Position numbers and translations under genes: made by a program. The notes below the pieces were generated by a model. That model saw nothing but the letters and a program-made list of their open reading frames with translations. It did not search any database and was not told the DNA's origin. Below are positions 34,879 to 42,400 of a DNA stretch of 64,000 bases, one piece after another; position 1 is the first letter of the stretch, and each line of letters begins with the position of its first letter. Source of the stretch: Acidobacteriaceae bacterium (lineage in GTDB: Bacteria; Acidobacteriota; Terriglobia; Terriglobales; Acidobacteriaceae); contig JANXUC010000178.1 of assembly GCA_025352065.1 (NCBI GenBank), positions 1 through 64,000 on the forward strand, in the 5' to 3' direction.

Positions 34879-35790
34879 TTGAAAGTGCTAGAGAAAATAT
34901 CGGAGAGCGTGGAAGAGAAAGTTGGCGCGCCGAGGAGAATTCCCCTGCCGCCGGGCGCTACAGAGTGCTTCGCTAACGTCCCAGGAAGCCGACTACGCTA
35001 TTTGCGGGCCGGTTCTGGCCCTCCACTCGTCCTTTTGCATGGAATGCTTGGCTACTCGTTCTCCTGGCGCTTTAATCTGGTAGAGCTGGCAAAACACCGC
35101 ACGGTTTACGCCATCGACCAATTAGGGGCAGGATTCTCCGATAGGCCGATCACTCTGGACTGTTCCATGCGCGCTGTGGCCGAGCGGACTTTAGCTTTCG
35201 TGGAGCAGGAGATTGACGGGCCATTTGACCTGCTGGGTACGTCGCACGGAGGCGCGATTGCCGTGTTTGTCGCAGCAATGCTGGCCCAGCGCGGCAAGTC
35301 ACCACTGCAGCGCCTAATCTTGGTCGCGCCCGCGAACCCGTGGTCGGAACATGGCCGTGTTCTGGCGCCATTTGTTGCTCAACCGCCCGTTTCCGCCGCC
35401 TTTCGCTGGACGGTGCCGCGGGTGCGCTTTGCGTGGGGATTTGCCCTTCGCCGCATTTATGGAGACCCGAAAAAAATTGCTCCAGGTACGCTGGAGGGCT
35501 ATGCCGCTCCGTTTGATCTTCCCGGGAGCCTTGAGTACGGCCTTGGGATTCTCGACACTTGGCTGCAGGATTTGGAAGAGATGAAGGCTCTCCTCCCAAC
35601 TTTGGTCGACATGCCCACCTGCCTGATCTGGGGCTCAGCGGATCCGGCCGTGCTTCCTGAATCCGCCGAACCTTTGCGGCAGAATTTCCGTAACTGTGAA
35701 TACGTAACGCTGCCGGGAGTTGGGCACCTGCCGTATGAGGAAGCTCCGGAAGATTTCAATCGCGCGGTGGTGGAGTTTTTGAAGAAGTAG
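34879..35790 (+). CDS. Alpha/beta hydrolase
   Basis: A 303-residue alpha/beta-hydrolase-fold protein. The oxyanion segment is LVLLHGMLGYSFSW (51-64), the nucleophile elbow is LGTSHGGA with S122, the acid is probably the Asp in LIWGSADPAVLPE, and the catalytic His is in LPGVGHLPYEEAPEDF near the end. It is cytoplasmic (no signal). The substrate is unknown; sequence style is that of lipase/epoxide-hydrolase-like MhpC relatives. The start is TTG at 34879 or GTG at 34885, preceded by a GGGG-containing sequence that is duplicated in tandem. The stop codon is followed directly by the 25-bp tandem repeat at 35792. Confidence 0.88.
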   Translation: MKVLEKISESVEEKVGAPRRIPLPPGATECFANVPGSRLRYLRAGSGPPLVLLHGMLGYSFSWRFNLVELAKHRTVYAIDQLGAGFSDRPITLDCSMRAVAERTLAFVEQEIDGPFDLLGTSHGGAIAVFVAAMLAQRGKSPLQRLILVAPANPWSEHGRVLAPFVAQPPVSAAFRWTVPRVRFAWGFALRRIYGDPKKIAPGTLEGYAAPFDLPGSLEYGLGILDTWLQDLEEMKALLPTLVDMPTCLIWGSADPAVLPESAEPLRQNFRNCEYVTLPGVGHLPYEEAPEDFNRAVVEFLKK

Positions 35791-35791
35791 C

Positions 35792-35904
35792 GAGTGAGTT
35801 GCGAGTTGTGAGTACCGAGTGAGTTGCGAGTTGTGAGTACCGAGTTGGGAGTAGGAACAAGTTCGTGACTTCGCACACGGAACTCGGAACTTGCAACTCG
35901 CAAC
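35792..35904. repeat. 25-bp perfect tandem repeat plus inverted partner
   Basis: GAGTGAGTTGCGAGTTGTGA plus GTACC is repeated exactly at 35792-35816 and 35817-35841, with a degenerate third unit. CAACTCGCAAC at 35894-35904 is the exact inverse of an internal stretch. The block fills the gap between the hydrolase stop and the DedA start. Confidence 0.8.
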
Positions 35905-35916
35905 TTCTTCCCTAAC

Positions 35917-36525
35917 ATGCATATCTTCGCAATTCTGAAGGAACATCTCGCTCATCACGGCTACAGCACTATAGCGGTGGCGCTGCTGCTTGAAAATGCC
36001 GGTATCCCTGTTCCGGGCGAGACTATTCTGCTGCTGGCGAGCTTTCTTGCCTACTCCGAGCACCAACTGAGTCTGCCGTGGATCATCGTGACGGGGACCA
36101 TTGCGGCGACGCTCGGGGACAATCTCGGCTTTACCATCGGGCACTGCGGCGGGCGGCCATTTCTTGACCGTTACCAGCACTTCTTTCGCATCCCAGATCA
36201 CGTAGTCGAGCGTGGAGAGAAGTTGCTGCAACACTACGGATCACCCATCATTTTTGTGGCGCGATTCATTTTCGGCATGCGGGTCATAGCTGGACCGCTG
36301 GCTGGAGTGCTTGGAATGCCTTGGGCGAGATTCGCTTTGTTCAATTTCCTGGGAGCGGCGCTCTGGGTAACCGTGATTGCGTCGGTAGGCTACTTCTTCG
36401 GCAGCCAGTGGGAAACGCTCATGCGGGTTATGCGAGGCGCAAATGTCTTTTTCGCAATCGCCGCTGTTGCCGTAGTTGCAGTCGTTTGGTGGCGCCACAA
36501 GCGGAGCTCCCAAAGGCGCCCATAA
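35917..36525 (+). CDS. DedA/SNARE-associated family membrane protein
   Basis: A 202-residue polytopic membrane protein. Family marks are ENAGIPVPGETILLLASFLA (26-45), the acidic GDNLGFTIGHCGGRPFLDRY block, and FVARFIFGMRVIAGPLAGVLG with the conserved Arg residues and GPLAG. DedA proteins act as proton-coupled lipid flippases or affect membrane homeostasis; several work on polyprenyl-phosphate recycling. The N-terminus is MHIFAILKEHLAHHGY. It sits after a repeat block and before greB and is likely transcribed alone. Confidence 0.92.
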   Translation: MHIFAILKEHLAHHGYSTIAVALLLENAGIPVPGETILLLASFLAYSEHQLSLPWIIVTGTIAATLGDNLGFTIGHCGGRPFLDRYQHFFRIPDHVVERGEKLLQHYGSPIIFVARFIFGMRVIAGPLAGVLGMPWARFALFNFLGAALWVTVIASVGYFFGSQWETLMRVMRGANVFFAIAAVAVVAVVWWRHKRSSQRRP

Positions 36526-36569
36526 GCGTTAACGGTAGCTATTTGGGTTATACAGGTGGGGAAGAATGG

Positions 36570-36602
36570 AAATTGGTGAACGTCCGTCTGTCCCCGCATT
36601 GC
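36570..36602. repeat. Partial copy of the GAACGTTCCGTCTGT repeat family
   Basis: AATTGGTGAACGTCCGTCTG followed by TCCCCGCATT matches the right half of the copies at 38416-38490 and 39268-39341. Confidence 0.6.
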
Positions 36603-36681
36603 CGTCCGCGTTCATTGGGACACCCACTGGATTCGCCCTGGAAGGACTGGGAGTTAAGGACTAGGAGATAAGGAATACGAG

Positions 36682-37299
36682 ATGCGGAAAGGGTCTACGA
36701 GAAAACCACAAGCGGATGCGCCAAGAAGTGATGAGCCCGCGACGCCCGTCAAGAACTACATAACGCGGAGCGGGCTCGAGCGCCTCAAAGATGAGCACCA
36801 GTTTCTGCTCACCAGAGAACGCCCGGCGGTGACGGCGGTGGTGGCGTGGGCTGCCAGCAATGGCGATCGCAGTGAAAACGCAGACTACCAGTATGGCAAG
36901 CGGCGGCTGCGGCAGATCGATGGGCGGATTCGCTTTCTCACCAAGCGAATCGAAGCCGCGGAAGTGGTGGACCCGGAAGCTCCGAGAGCGGGGCAGGCGG
37001 CGACGAGGGCATTCTTCGGAGCGACCGTGCGCTATGCCAATGCCGCGGGAGTATCGCGAGTGGTGAGCATCGTAGGCACCGACGAGATCGATCTTGACCG
37101 CAACCACATCAGTTGGGTGTCACCTCTGGGGCGCGCGTTGATGAAGTCGGCAGCGGGTGACAGCGTAGTCCTCCAATTGCCGGGCGGTACGGAATACCTG
37201 ACCGTGCTGGAAGTGCGTTACGAGCACATTTCTGTGGAACCGTTCCGTGAACCAGTTGGATCCGAGGCCTCGGCAAAGGGACTTCCACGCCGACGCTAA
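36682..37299 (+). CDS. greB: Transcription elongation factor GreB, with repeat-encoded C-terminal tail
   Basis: Rescues backtracked RNA polymerase by stimulating transcript cleavage. The N-terminal coiled coil contains the diagnostic NGDRSENADYQYGKRRLR with the acidic tip, and the C-terminal FKBP-like domain runs to about VLEVRYEHISVE. The protein is 205 residues against about 158 in E. coli: an N-terminal extension of about 25 residues and a C-terminal tail (185-205, VEPFREPVGSEASAKGLPRRR split across) encoded by a 66-bp sequence repeated at 38493-38558. The stop codon lies inside the repeat. The core appears intact, so function is probably kept. Confidence 0.93.
   Translation: MRKGSTRKPQADAPRSDEPATPVKNYITRSGLERLKDEHQFLLTRERPAVTAVVAWAASNGDRSENADYQYGKRRLRQIDGRIRFLTKRIEAAEVVDPEAPRAGQAATRAFFGATVRYANAAGVSRVVSIVGTDEIDLDRNHISWVSPLGRALMKSAAGDSVVLQLPGGTEYLTVLEVRYEHISVEPFREPVGSEASAKGLPRRR
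37234..37299. repeat. Left copy of 66-bp direct repeat (3' end of greB)
   Basis: It matches 38493-38558 at 64 of 66 positions, including the stop codon. Internal palindromes include CCGAGGCCTCGG and GGAACCGTTCC. The two copies flank a toxin-antitoxin pair. Confidence 0.9.
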
Positions 37300-37645
37300 T
37301 CTAGTTGAGGAATTTGCTTCAGGGAGTCCGCAATCCGGCGGTTTTCGCCTGGGCAGCAGTGCCCGCGCCGTGCGCTGCTTCAAAACCTGCATCACCACCG
37401 ACGGATTCCCCACCCTTCGCCGTTGACTTCCCAGACCTGCCGAAGGGACTTGGGTAGTCGACGGTAGCGCGACCACGTGATAAAGTGCAGGTCGTGGTCT
37501 CCATAGTAGCGATGCAAACCGCGCAGCATAAGGCTTTTATTGTATCGGCGGTCTTCACCCACCCTTCAAAAAACGAAGGATGGGCCACCCGCCACAGACG
37601 GAACTGGCCCATATTTTCCGTCCGTCCTTGAACCTCCGAGCTGGC
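37300..37645. other. 346-base region without a recognised gene
   Basis: It lies between greB and the antitoxin-like gene stop. It holds a terminator-like hairpin CCCACCCTTC/GAAGGATGGG at 37558-37584. Open frames here have no start support and partly read through repeat DNA; no gene is called. Confidence 0.5.
37558..37584. terminator. Hairpin downstream of the TumE/TumA-like operon
   Basis: CCCACCCTTC pairs with GAAGGATGGG (one mismatch) around AAAAAAC. It follows the minus-strand antitoxin gene by about 60 bases. The related hairpin at 44112-44136 suggests a repeat family as well as a terminator role. Confidence 0.45.
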
Positions 37646-38008
37646 TCAGCTTTGAAAAGACATCTCTAGCGCGACACCCGAATAGTTGACCTTCGGCACC
37701 AATTGACGATTGGGTCCCTCTTCGAGCTCAACCAGACCGTAACGCTCCATGGTTCGCAGAGTGCGCGAAAGATTTGAAGTCGCACGGCCAGATCGCACAG
37801 CCAGTTCGTTAAGAGACTTGGGATGGGTTTGAATGATGAGCCTTAACAAGTCCCTGTTTTGGTCCGATAAGACCTGGGACAAAGACTGCAGCGATTCAAA
37901 CCAGACCTCGGGCTCACCCTTTCCGGGTACGTACTCACCCCGCGCTATCGCCATCGTCCGCTTTCTATATTTCTCTCTGGAGGCAATTCCAACTTTTAGA
38001 GTGTTCAT
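37646..38008 (-). CDS. Winged-helix DNA-binding protein, TumA-like antitoxin (HVO_A0114 type)
   Basis: A 120-residue protein with a MarR/ArsR-like winged helix. The start MNTLKVGIASREKYRKRTMAIARGEY is typical of a family of putative DNA-binding proteins paired with DUF6516 toxins. The recognition-helix region is SLNELAVRSGRATSNLSRTLRTMERYGLVEL (about 64-95). It follows the toxin-like gene with a four-base ATGA overlap, a toxin-first order. It probably represses the operon through the palindrome at 38372-38396 and neutralises the toxin. Family assignment is from memory of motif style. Confidence 0.75.
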   Translation of the reverse strand: MNTLKVGIASREKYRKRTMAIARGEYVPGKGEPEVWFESLQSLSQVLSDQNRDLLRLIIQTHPKSLNELAVRSGRATSNLSRTLRTMERYGLVELEEGPNRQLVPKVNYSGVALEMSFQS

Positions 38009-38370
38009 AGTGTTGCACCCCTTTCCTTCAAAATCCGATCAACTTCAGTCCAGAAGTGGCCCAGTAAGGTGGCCGCGTCGGCATAGACGTAGAACCTCAG
38101 GCGTTCTCCCTTGTGCTTGTGGTCATATTCGATCCTCGTCCGCGCTCCCGGCCCCGTTCCCTCCGTAATGGGGTGAGCGTTGTCGAATCCCAAGAGGCGC
38201 TGGTTGTCCCCATCATGTAGCGTCAGTGAATAGTCCAGACCATGAGGCTTCTCGGACGAAGTCGGAACTCGCTTTACGACAAACTTGACCCAAAACGCGC
38301 CCTCGACAACAAAGGTTTCCCCATCAAGGAGGAGTAGTGTATCGAGGCTATGGTCGATCCTCACCTTCAT
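38005..38370 (-). CDS. TumE-like toxin (DUF6516 family)
   Basis: A protein of 121 residues from the ATG at 38370 (MKVRIDHSLDTLLL); a GTG at 38382 would add four residues but lies inside the putative promoter. The body FVVKRVPTSSEKPHGLDYSLTLHD and the RIEYDHKHKGERLRFYVYADAATLL region match a small family annotated as toxins of toxin-antitoxin modules, whose mechanism I do not know. It is the first gene of a two-gene operon with the winged-helix protein, lies between 66-bp direct repeats, and has no ribosome-binding site upstream. Confidence 0.7.
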   Translation of the reverse strand: MKVRIDHSLDTLLLLDGETFVVEGAFWVKFVVKRVPTSSEKPHGLDYSLTLHDGDNQRLLGFDNAHPITEGTGPGARTRIEYDHKHKGERLRFYVYADAATLLGHFWTEVDRILKERGATL

Positions 38371-38371
38371 T

Positions 38372-38401
38372 AATGTTATCACCGGATGATAACATTGTCA
38401 A
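38372..38401 (-). promoter_or_regulatory. Toxin-antitoxin promoter with overlapping operator
   Basis: On the minus strand TTGACA (38396-38401) is spaced 17 bases from TAACAT (38373-38378), a good sigma-70 promoter. A perfect palindrome, AATGTTATC and GATAACATT around seven bases (38372-38396), covers the spacer and -10. The toxin ATG lies only two bases downstream of the -10. Confidence 0.75.
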
Positions 38402-38415
38402 GGCCTCGCCAGAAC

Positions 38416-38490
38416 CTGGGGACAGACGGTCGTTCCCCGTATTTGTTTGAGACGAAGACCGGTGAACGTTCCGTCTGTTCCCGCATTTTC
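38416..38490. repeat. 75-bp GAACGTTCCGTCTGT repeat, copy A
   Basis: GGGGACAGACGG and CCGTCTGTTCCC form a hairpin around the core TATTTGTTTGAGACGAA. A related copy is at 39268-39341. The two copies bracket the ParE/ParD-like pair. The form recalls palindromes mobilised by REP-associated tyrosine transposases. Confidence 0.75.
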
Positions 38491-38492
38491 TC

Positions 38493-38558
38493 GTGGAACC
38501 GTTCCGTGAACCAGCTGGATCCGAGGCCTCGGCAAAGGGACTTCCTCGCCGACGCTAA
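38493..38558. repeat. Right copy of 66-bp direct repeat
   Basis: It matches the 3' end of greB (37234-37299) with two substitutions. It directly follows repeat copy A, making a composite repeat block at 38416-38558. Confidence 0.9.
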
Positions 38559-38631
38559 GTCTACCTGACGAAGGTTAGCGAGGCTGCAGGGGGGACGGTT
38601 CCGTCTTCGCCGCGTTTTCCCCAAGGTCGAT

Positions 38632-38955
38632 TCAAACTGGCTTTAGGCCCCTATCCTGGAGAATTGCCGCGATGATTCGCGGGCTGCGTCTCGCGTGAAT
38701 CACAGCCATGACCCACAGGGGTTTTTCATCGTGGGCGTATGCGATGAGGTACTCCCGCACAAGCCAGAAACGTAAAGGCCGCGGTGTAAGATCGGCTCGC
38801 TGATGTCCTTGGCCGGGAAAAGGAACAAGGGAACGAACGGCAGCAAGAATATCCTCGACTACGCGATCAGCGGCGTCGAGATTATCCACGGCGATAAAAT
38901 CCCAGATTTCGTCGAGGTCCGCCAGGGCTTCCGGATGAAAGTCGAACCTGTTCAC
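38632..38955 (-). CDS. ParE/RelE-family toxin
   Basis: A 107-residue basic protein of the ParE/RelE superfamily. It has the typical N-terminal FHPEALADLDEIWDFIA helix pair, SLVPFPGQGHQRADLTPRPLRFWLV in the sheet region, and the terminal VMAVIHARRSPRIIAAIL with conserved Arg residues. RelE-type members cleave mRNA on the ribosome and ParE-type members poison gyrase; RFWLVREYLIAY followed by HARR is more ParE-like. Its ATG overlaps the antitoxin stop (ATGA), so the pair is coupled. Flanked by two copies of a 75-bp repeat. Confidence 0.87.
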   Translation of the reverse strand: MNRFDFHPEALADLDEIWDFIAVDNLDAADRVVEDILAAVRSLVPFPGQGHQRADLTPRPLRFWLVREYLIAYAHDEKPLWVMAVIHARRSPRIIAAILQDRGLKPV

Positions 38956-39200
38956 GAGCGGCGGGAACGATGCGCGGCGCTCTTGGCCGCAAAGTGCTCC
39001 TCAACCTCATCGCCAGGAATCGGCTTCACCTTGCCGCTCTTCAGCTCGTCGTAGCGCTTGTCGAGCATTTCTCGGACGCTGGCCAGTTCGTCAAAGTACC
39101 CCGCCATCGCATCCTGCACGAACTCGTCTTTCGCACGTCCGGTATCGGATGCCAAGCGGTCTAGCTTAGCCTGGATTTCGGGGCTGAGGTGGACTTCCAT
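38952..39200 (-). CDS. ParD-like antitoxin
   Basis: An 82-residue protein. The N-terminus MEVHLSPEIQAKLDRLASDT, followed by RAKDEFVQDAMAGYFDEL, fits a ribbon-helix-helix DNA-binding fold. The C-terminal half, acidic then basic (EMLDKRYDELKSGKVKPIP, EVEEHFAAK), would wrap the toxin. It is the first gene of the pair, upstream of the ParE-like toxin with a four-base overlap, the standard antitoxin-first order. Repression of its own promoter upstream of 39200 is expected from the family. Confidence 0.85.
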   Translation of the reverse strand: MEVHLSPEIQAKLDRLASDTGRAKDEFVQDAMAGYFDELASVREMLDKRYDELKSGKVKPIPGDEVEEHFAAKSAAHRSRRS

Positions 39201-39267
39201 ATATGTCAGTCTAGGGAGGCTGGGAACGGGCTGTCAACAACGCTCCCGCGCTTCAGGAGCTTGAAAC

Positions 39268-39341
39268 CTAGGGACAGCGGGACGTTGACCGTATTTGTTT
39301 GAGACGAAAACTGGGGAACGTTCCGTCTGTCGTCGCATTTC
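39268..39341. repeat. 75-bp GAACGTTCCGTCTGT repeat, copy B
   Basis: It shares TATTTGTTTGAGACGAA and GGAACGTTCCGTCTGT with copy A and reads into the region before the SIR2 gene. Open reading frame in this stretch is repeat-derived and is not taken as part of the SIR2 protein. Confidence 0.75.
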
Positions 39342-39411
39342 CGTCCCCGCATTTCCCCACATTTGGCCAAAAGTGGCAGGTGCAGAATCTTCCTTGTGTA
39401 CGATGTTTGGT

Positions 39412-42400
39412 ATGTGGATTAGCGATGTTGATTTTCCAGATGAGCTCATTCGTGCGCAGCGCGGCGGAAGGCTTGCGGTGTTTGCCGGAAGTGGCGTGTC
39501 CAGGCCTGAGCCTTCGAGCTATCCGGACTTCGCGGGGCTTGTAGAGGTAGTGGCTAAAGGAACTGTGCTCGAACTGGAAAAAGACAAGAAGCCAGAAGAC
39601 CGGTTTCTTGGCCGGCTCGCGAGTAGCGGCGTACTTGTGCACAAGAAAGTCAAAGAAATCCTCTCCAAACCCGAGGCGAAGCCGTGCTCGCTACATCGAG
39701 ATTTACTGCGTCTTTTTGTTGACGAGAGCAAAGGCAGAGAGGGTAGCAAAGTCCGACTAGTTACAACCAATTTTGATGTTTTGTTCGAACAAGCGGCAAA
39801 GGAACTTTTTCCTGGCGCACAACCGGAGGTTTTTCATGCCAGCGCGTTACCGACGGGGAAAAGCTTTTATGGAATCGCTCACATCCACGGTTCGGTAGAG
39901 AAATCAGCGGAGCGCCTCGTACTAACGGATGGAGATTTTGGTAAGGCGTACCTGACGGAAGGTTGGGCGACACGGTTTCTGCTCAATGTATTTCAGGAGT
40001 CCACAGTTTTATTTGTCGGCTATAGTCACTCGGATACTGTGATGCAATACCTCGCGCGTGGAATGCCTGCGGCGGATGCTGCTAGCCCGCACCGTTTCGC
40101 GCTGGTCAAGGACGGCGAATCGGGTGTTGACTGGGAGTTGCTCGGCGTCACGCCCGTAGTGTTTCCAGATGGCGGACCGCCGAATGCCTACTCGGCCTTG
40201 GAAAGGGTGCTGGACGGTTGGGCGAATCGCTGCGGTATGACCGTACTTGATCACGCCCAAGAAATTGAGCGGCTCGTGCAGCAGCCGTTTGATCTGCTTT
40301 CAAAAGGAGACCTCAATTACTTATCGGTCGAATGCCGCAAGCTCCCAGGCGTCAACTTTTTCATCCAGCACGCGAAAGAACTGCACTGGTTAGATTGGGC
40401 CGCGAACGACGGTTTGCTCAACGGAATCTTTAGAGTCAACCAAGCTTCGACGGCAGTAGACCAGAGGTTCGCTTCTTGGTTTGCCGACAAATTTGTCTGC
40501 AAGGAACCCGATGAGGCCATGGTAGCGATGCGAGACCATGGCGGCGAGATTGCGGAGGTGCTCTGGAGTCACATCGGATTCGCGTTTCATCGAGGAGCGG
40601 CGTCGCAGCGTGGCTTACAGCTATGGATACCTGAGCTTATTCGCTTTGCGCCCAGAGGATCCAGATACGATTTGCTCGAGTACGCCTTACGTGCGCGGGA
40701 ACTCCCGCAGGATGAAGATCTTGTAAAGCAGTTGTTCTGGCATCTCACGAGACCCGAGGTCAATGCTCGACCGAGCCCTGAGTGGAACGAACGGTTTGAA
40801 CTCAAGACGGTGGGTTCCAGCTATTGGCTCAATCACGCCTGGCACGCACTTGTAGAGCCTCACCTGGATTCTGTTGGTGAGTGGCTTCTGATTCTGGCGA
40901 ACTGCCACATCGAGCAGGCGTACCTGCTGAAGCATACGTATGAAAAAAATGCGGAAACGAGAACGGATGACCAAGACTTTGATCTTGTCGGGTTCGATCC
41001 GATTGAAGTCGTGCAGTCGGCTGACCATGACCCTAAGGTCAAAATACTGGCGGTGATAGCAAGGAGGTCGCTGCAGTGGTCCATTGCGAACAAGCCCCTT
41101 TGTTCGAGCTACTTCATCGAAAAGTGGCGATCATCAAAATACAGCCTACTGCGCCGTTTGGCCTTGTTTGGCATTGCGGACTCGCCAGGGTGGGAGCCAG
41201 ATCGAGCTGTAAGGATGCTGCTTGAGCAAGATTTACTATATCCGCGCAGTGAGAAGGCAGAGGTCTTCCGCGTGCTCAAGCGGAAATACGCCAATGCGTC
41301 TCCAAGTATAAGGCAAGAGATATTGCAACGGACGCTTGCAGGAGCCAACTGGCTGGACGAGCGGAGCACCAGTTACGCCATTTTCAATCTCCTAAGTTGG
41401 CTCTCGGAAGCCGCGCCGGAATGTGCCGAGACAAGCCGCCAGCTCGGCGAATTTGCAAGCAAGCACCCGAATTATACCCGCCGCGAGCATCCTGACAGGG
41501 ATGTTCAGATCGGGTCTGTTGGTTTTCACGCACCGAAGAGCCCATTAACCATTGAACAAATTACAGCCATGAACGAGAAGGCGTTTCTGGAGCTGTGGAC
41601 TCGTACACTCGAATTTTCTTTTGATGGCCCAGACCGGGAAGGGATTGAGGCGACGCTTTACGGGGCCATGAAAAGCGACCCTGATTGGGGCGTACGTTTT
41701 GCGGTGAGCCTCAATGCTGAAGCAGCTGTGGAAGACAGGATCTGGCGGACGATTGTGAACGGATGGACACGCGCCGATTTGTCAGACGCAAACTGGAAAG
41801 CCGTACTAGAGTTATTGCGAGAGAGACCTACCCTCTACGAGACCACGACACGCGAACTCGCGGAACTGCTTCACGTCGGTTGCAGCAAAGAAGCCTGTTT
41901 TATTCCTGAAGCTCTTTTCGGGTCGGCCTTGGAAACCAGCGTTGAACTTTGGAGAGTATGTAAGGAATTGCCGGCCAGGCTCGGGGGTTCGCAAGACTGG
42001 CTACAAGTTGCGATCAACGAACCTGCAGGTGTTGTGGTTCAGTTTTGGTTTGACGCGCTTCTACGAGTGCGCAGGGCGGCTGGAGAGTCTTGGAACGGAA
42101 TTCCGGTGGAGTACAAAGCGCTACTGGATTCGGTTGTACACGGAGAGACTTACTCCGACGAGATTGGGCGAGTTATTGTCGCGTCGCGGTTGAGATTTTT
42201 TTATGCGCTCGACAAGCCTTGGGCATCCCAGATTATTACGCCCTTGCTAAGCTTCAGCGGCGACGACAAGAAAGCATTGCAGGCTTGGCATGGCTTTTTG
42301 CCCTGGAGTGGCTGGGCGGAGGAGATGCTACCTGGCCTCATGCCGTGCTTTGAAGGAGCCTTCTCTAAAGTTCATTCCGAGTTCGGGGAACAGCGCGAAT

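Noticed and set aside
35792-35841. Possible CRISPR array from 25-bp tandem repeats
   Set aside because: Only two perfect units adjoin with no spacers and no cas genes are present; it is a plain tandem repeat.
37319-37612. Candidate coding frames in the greB to antitoxin gap
   Set aside because: Arg/Ser-rich translations with no start signals read through repeat and hairpin DNA; they look spurious.
38382-38382. GTG start adding four residues to the TumE-like toxin
   Set aside because: It lies inside the -10 and operator, so it could hardly be transcribed; the ATG at 38370 is preferred, although it is itself close to the -10.
39295-39411. N-terminal extension of the SIR2 protein (MFETKTGERSVC onwards)
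   Set aside because: It is encoded by repeat copy B, which also occurs at 38416-38490, and the conserved family start is MWISDV; the open frame is chance.
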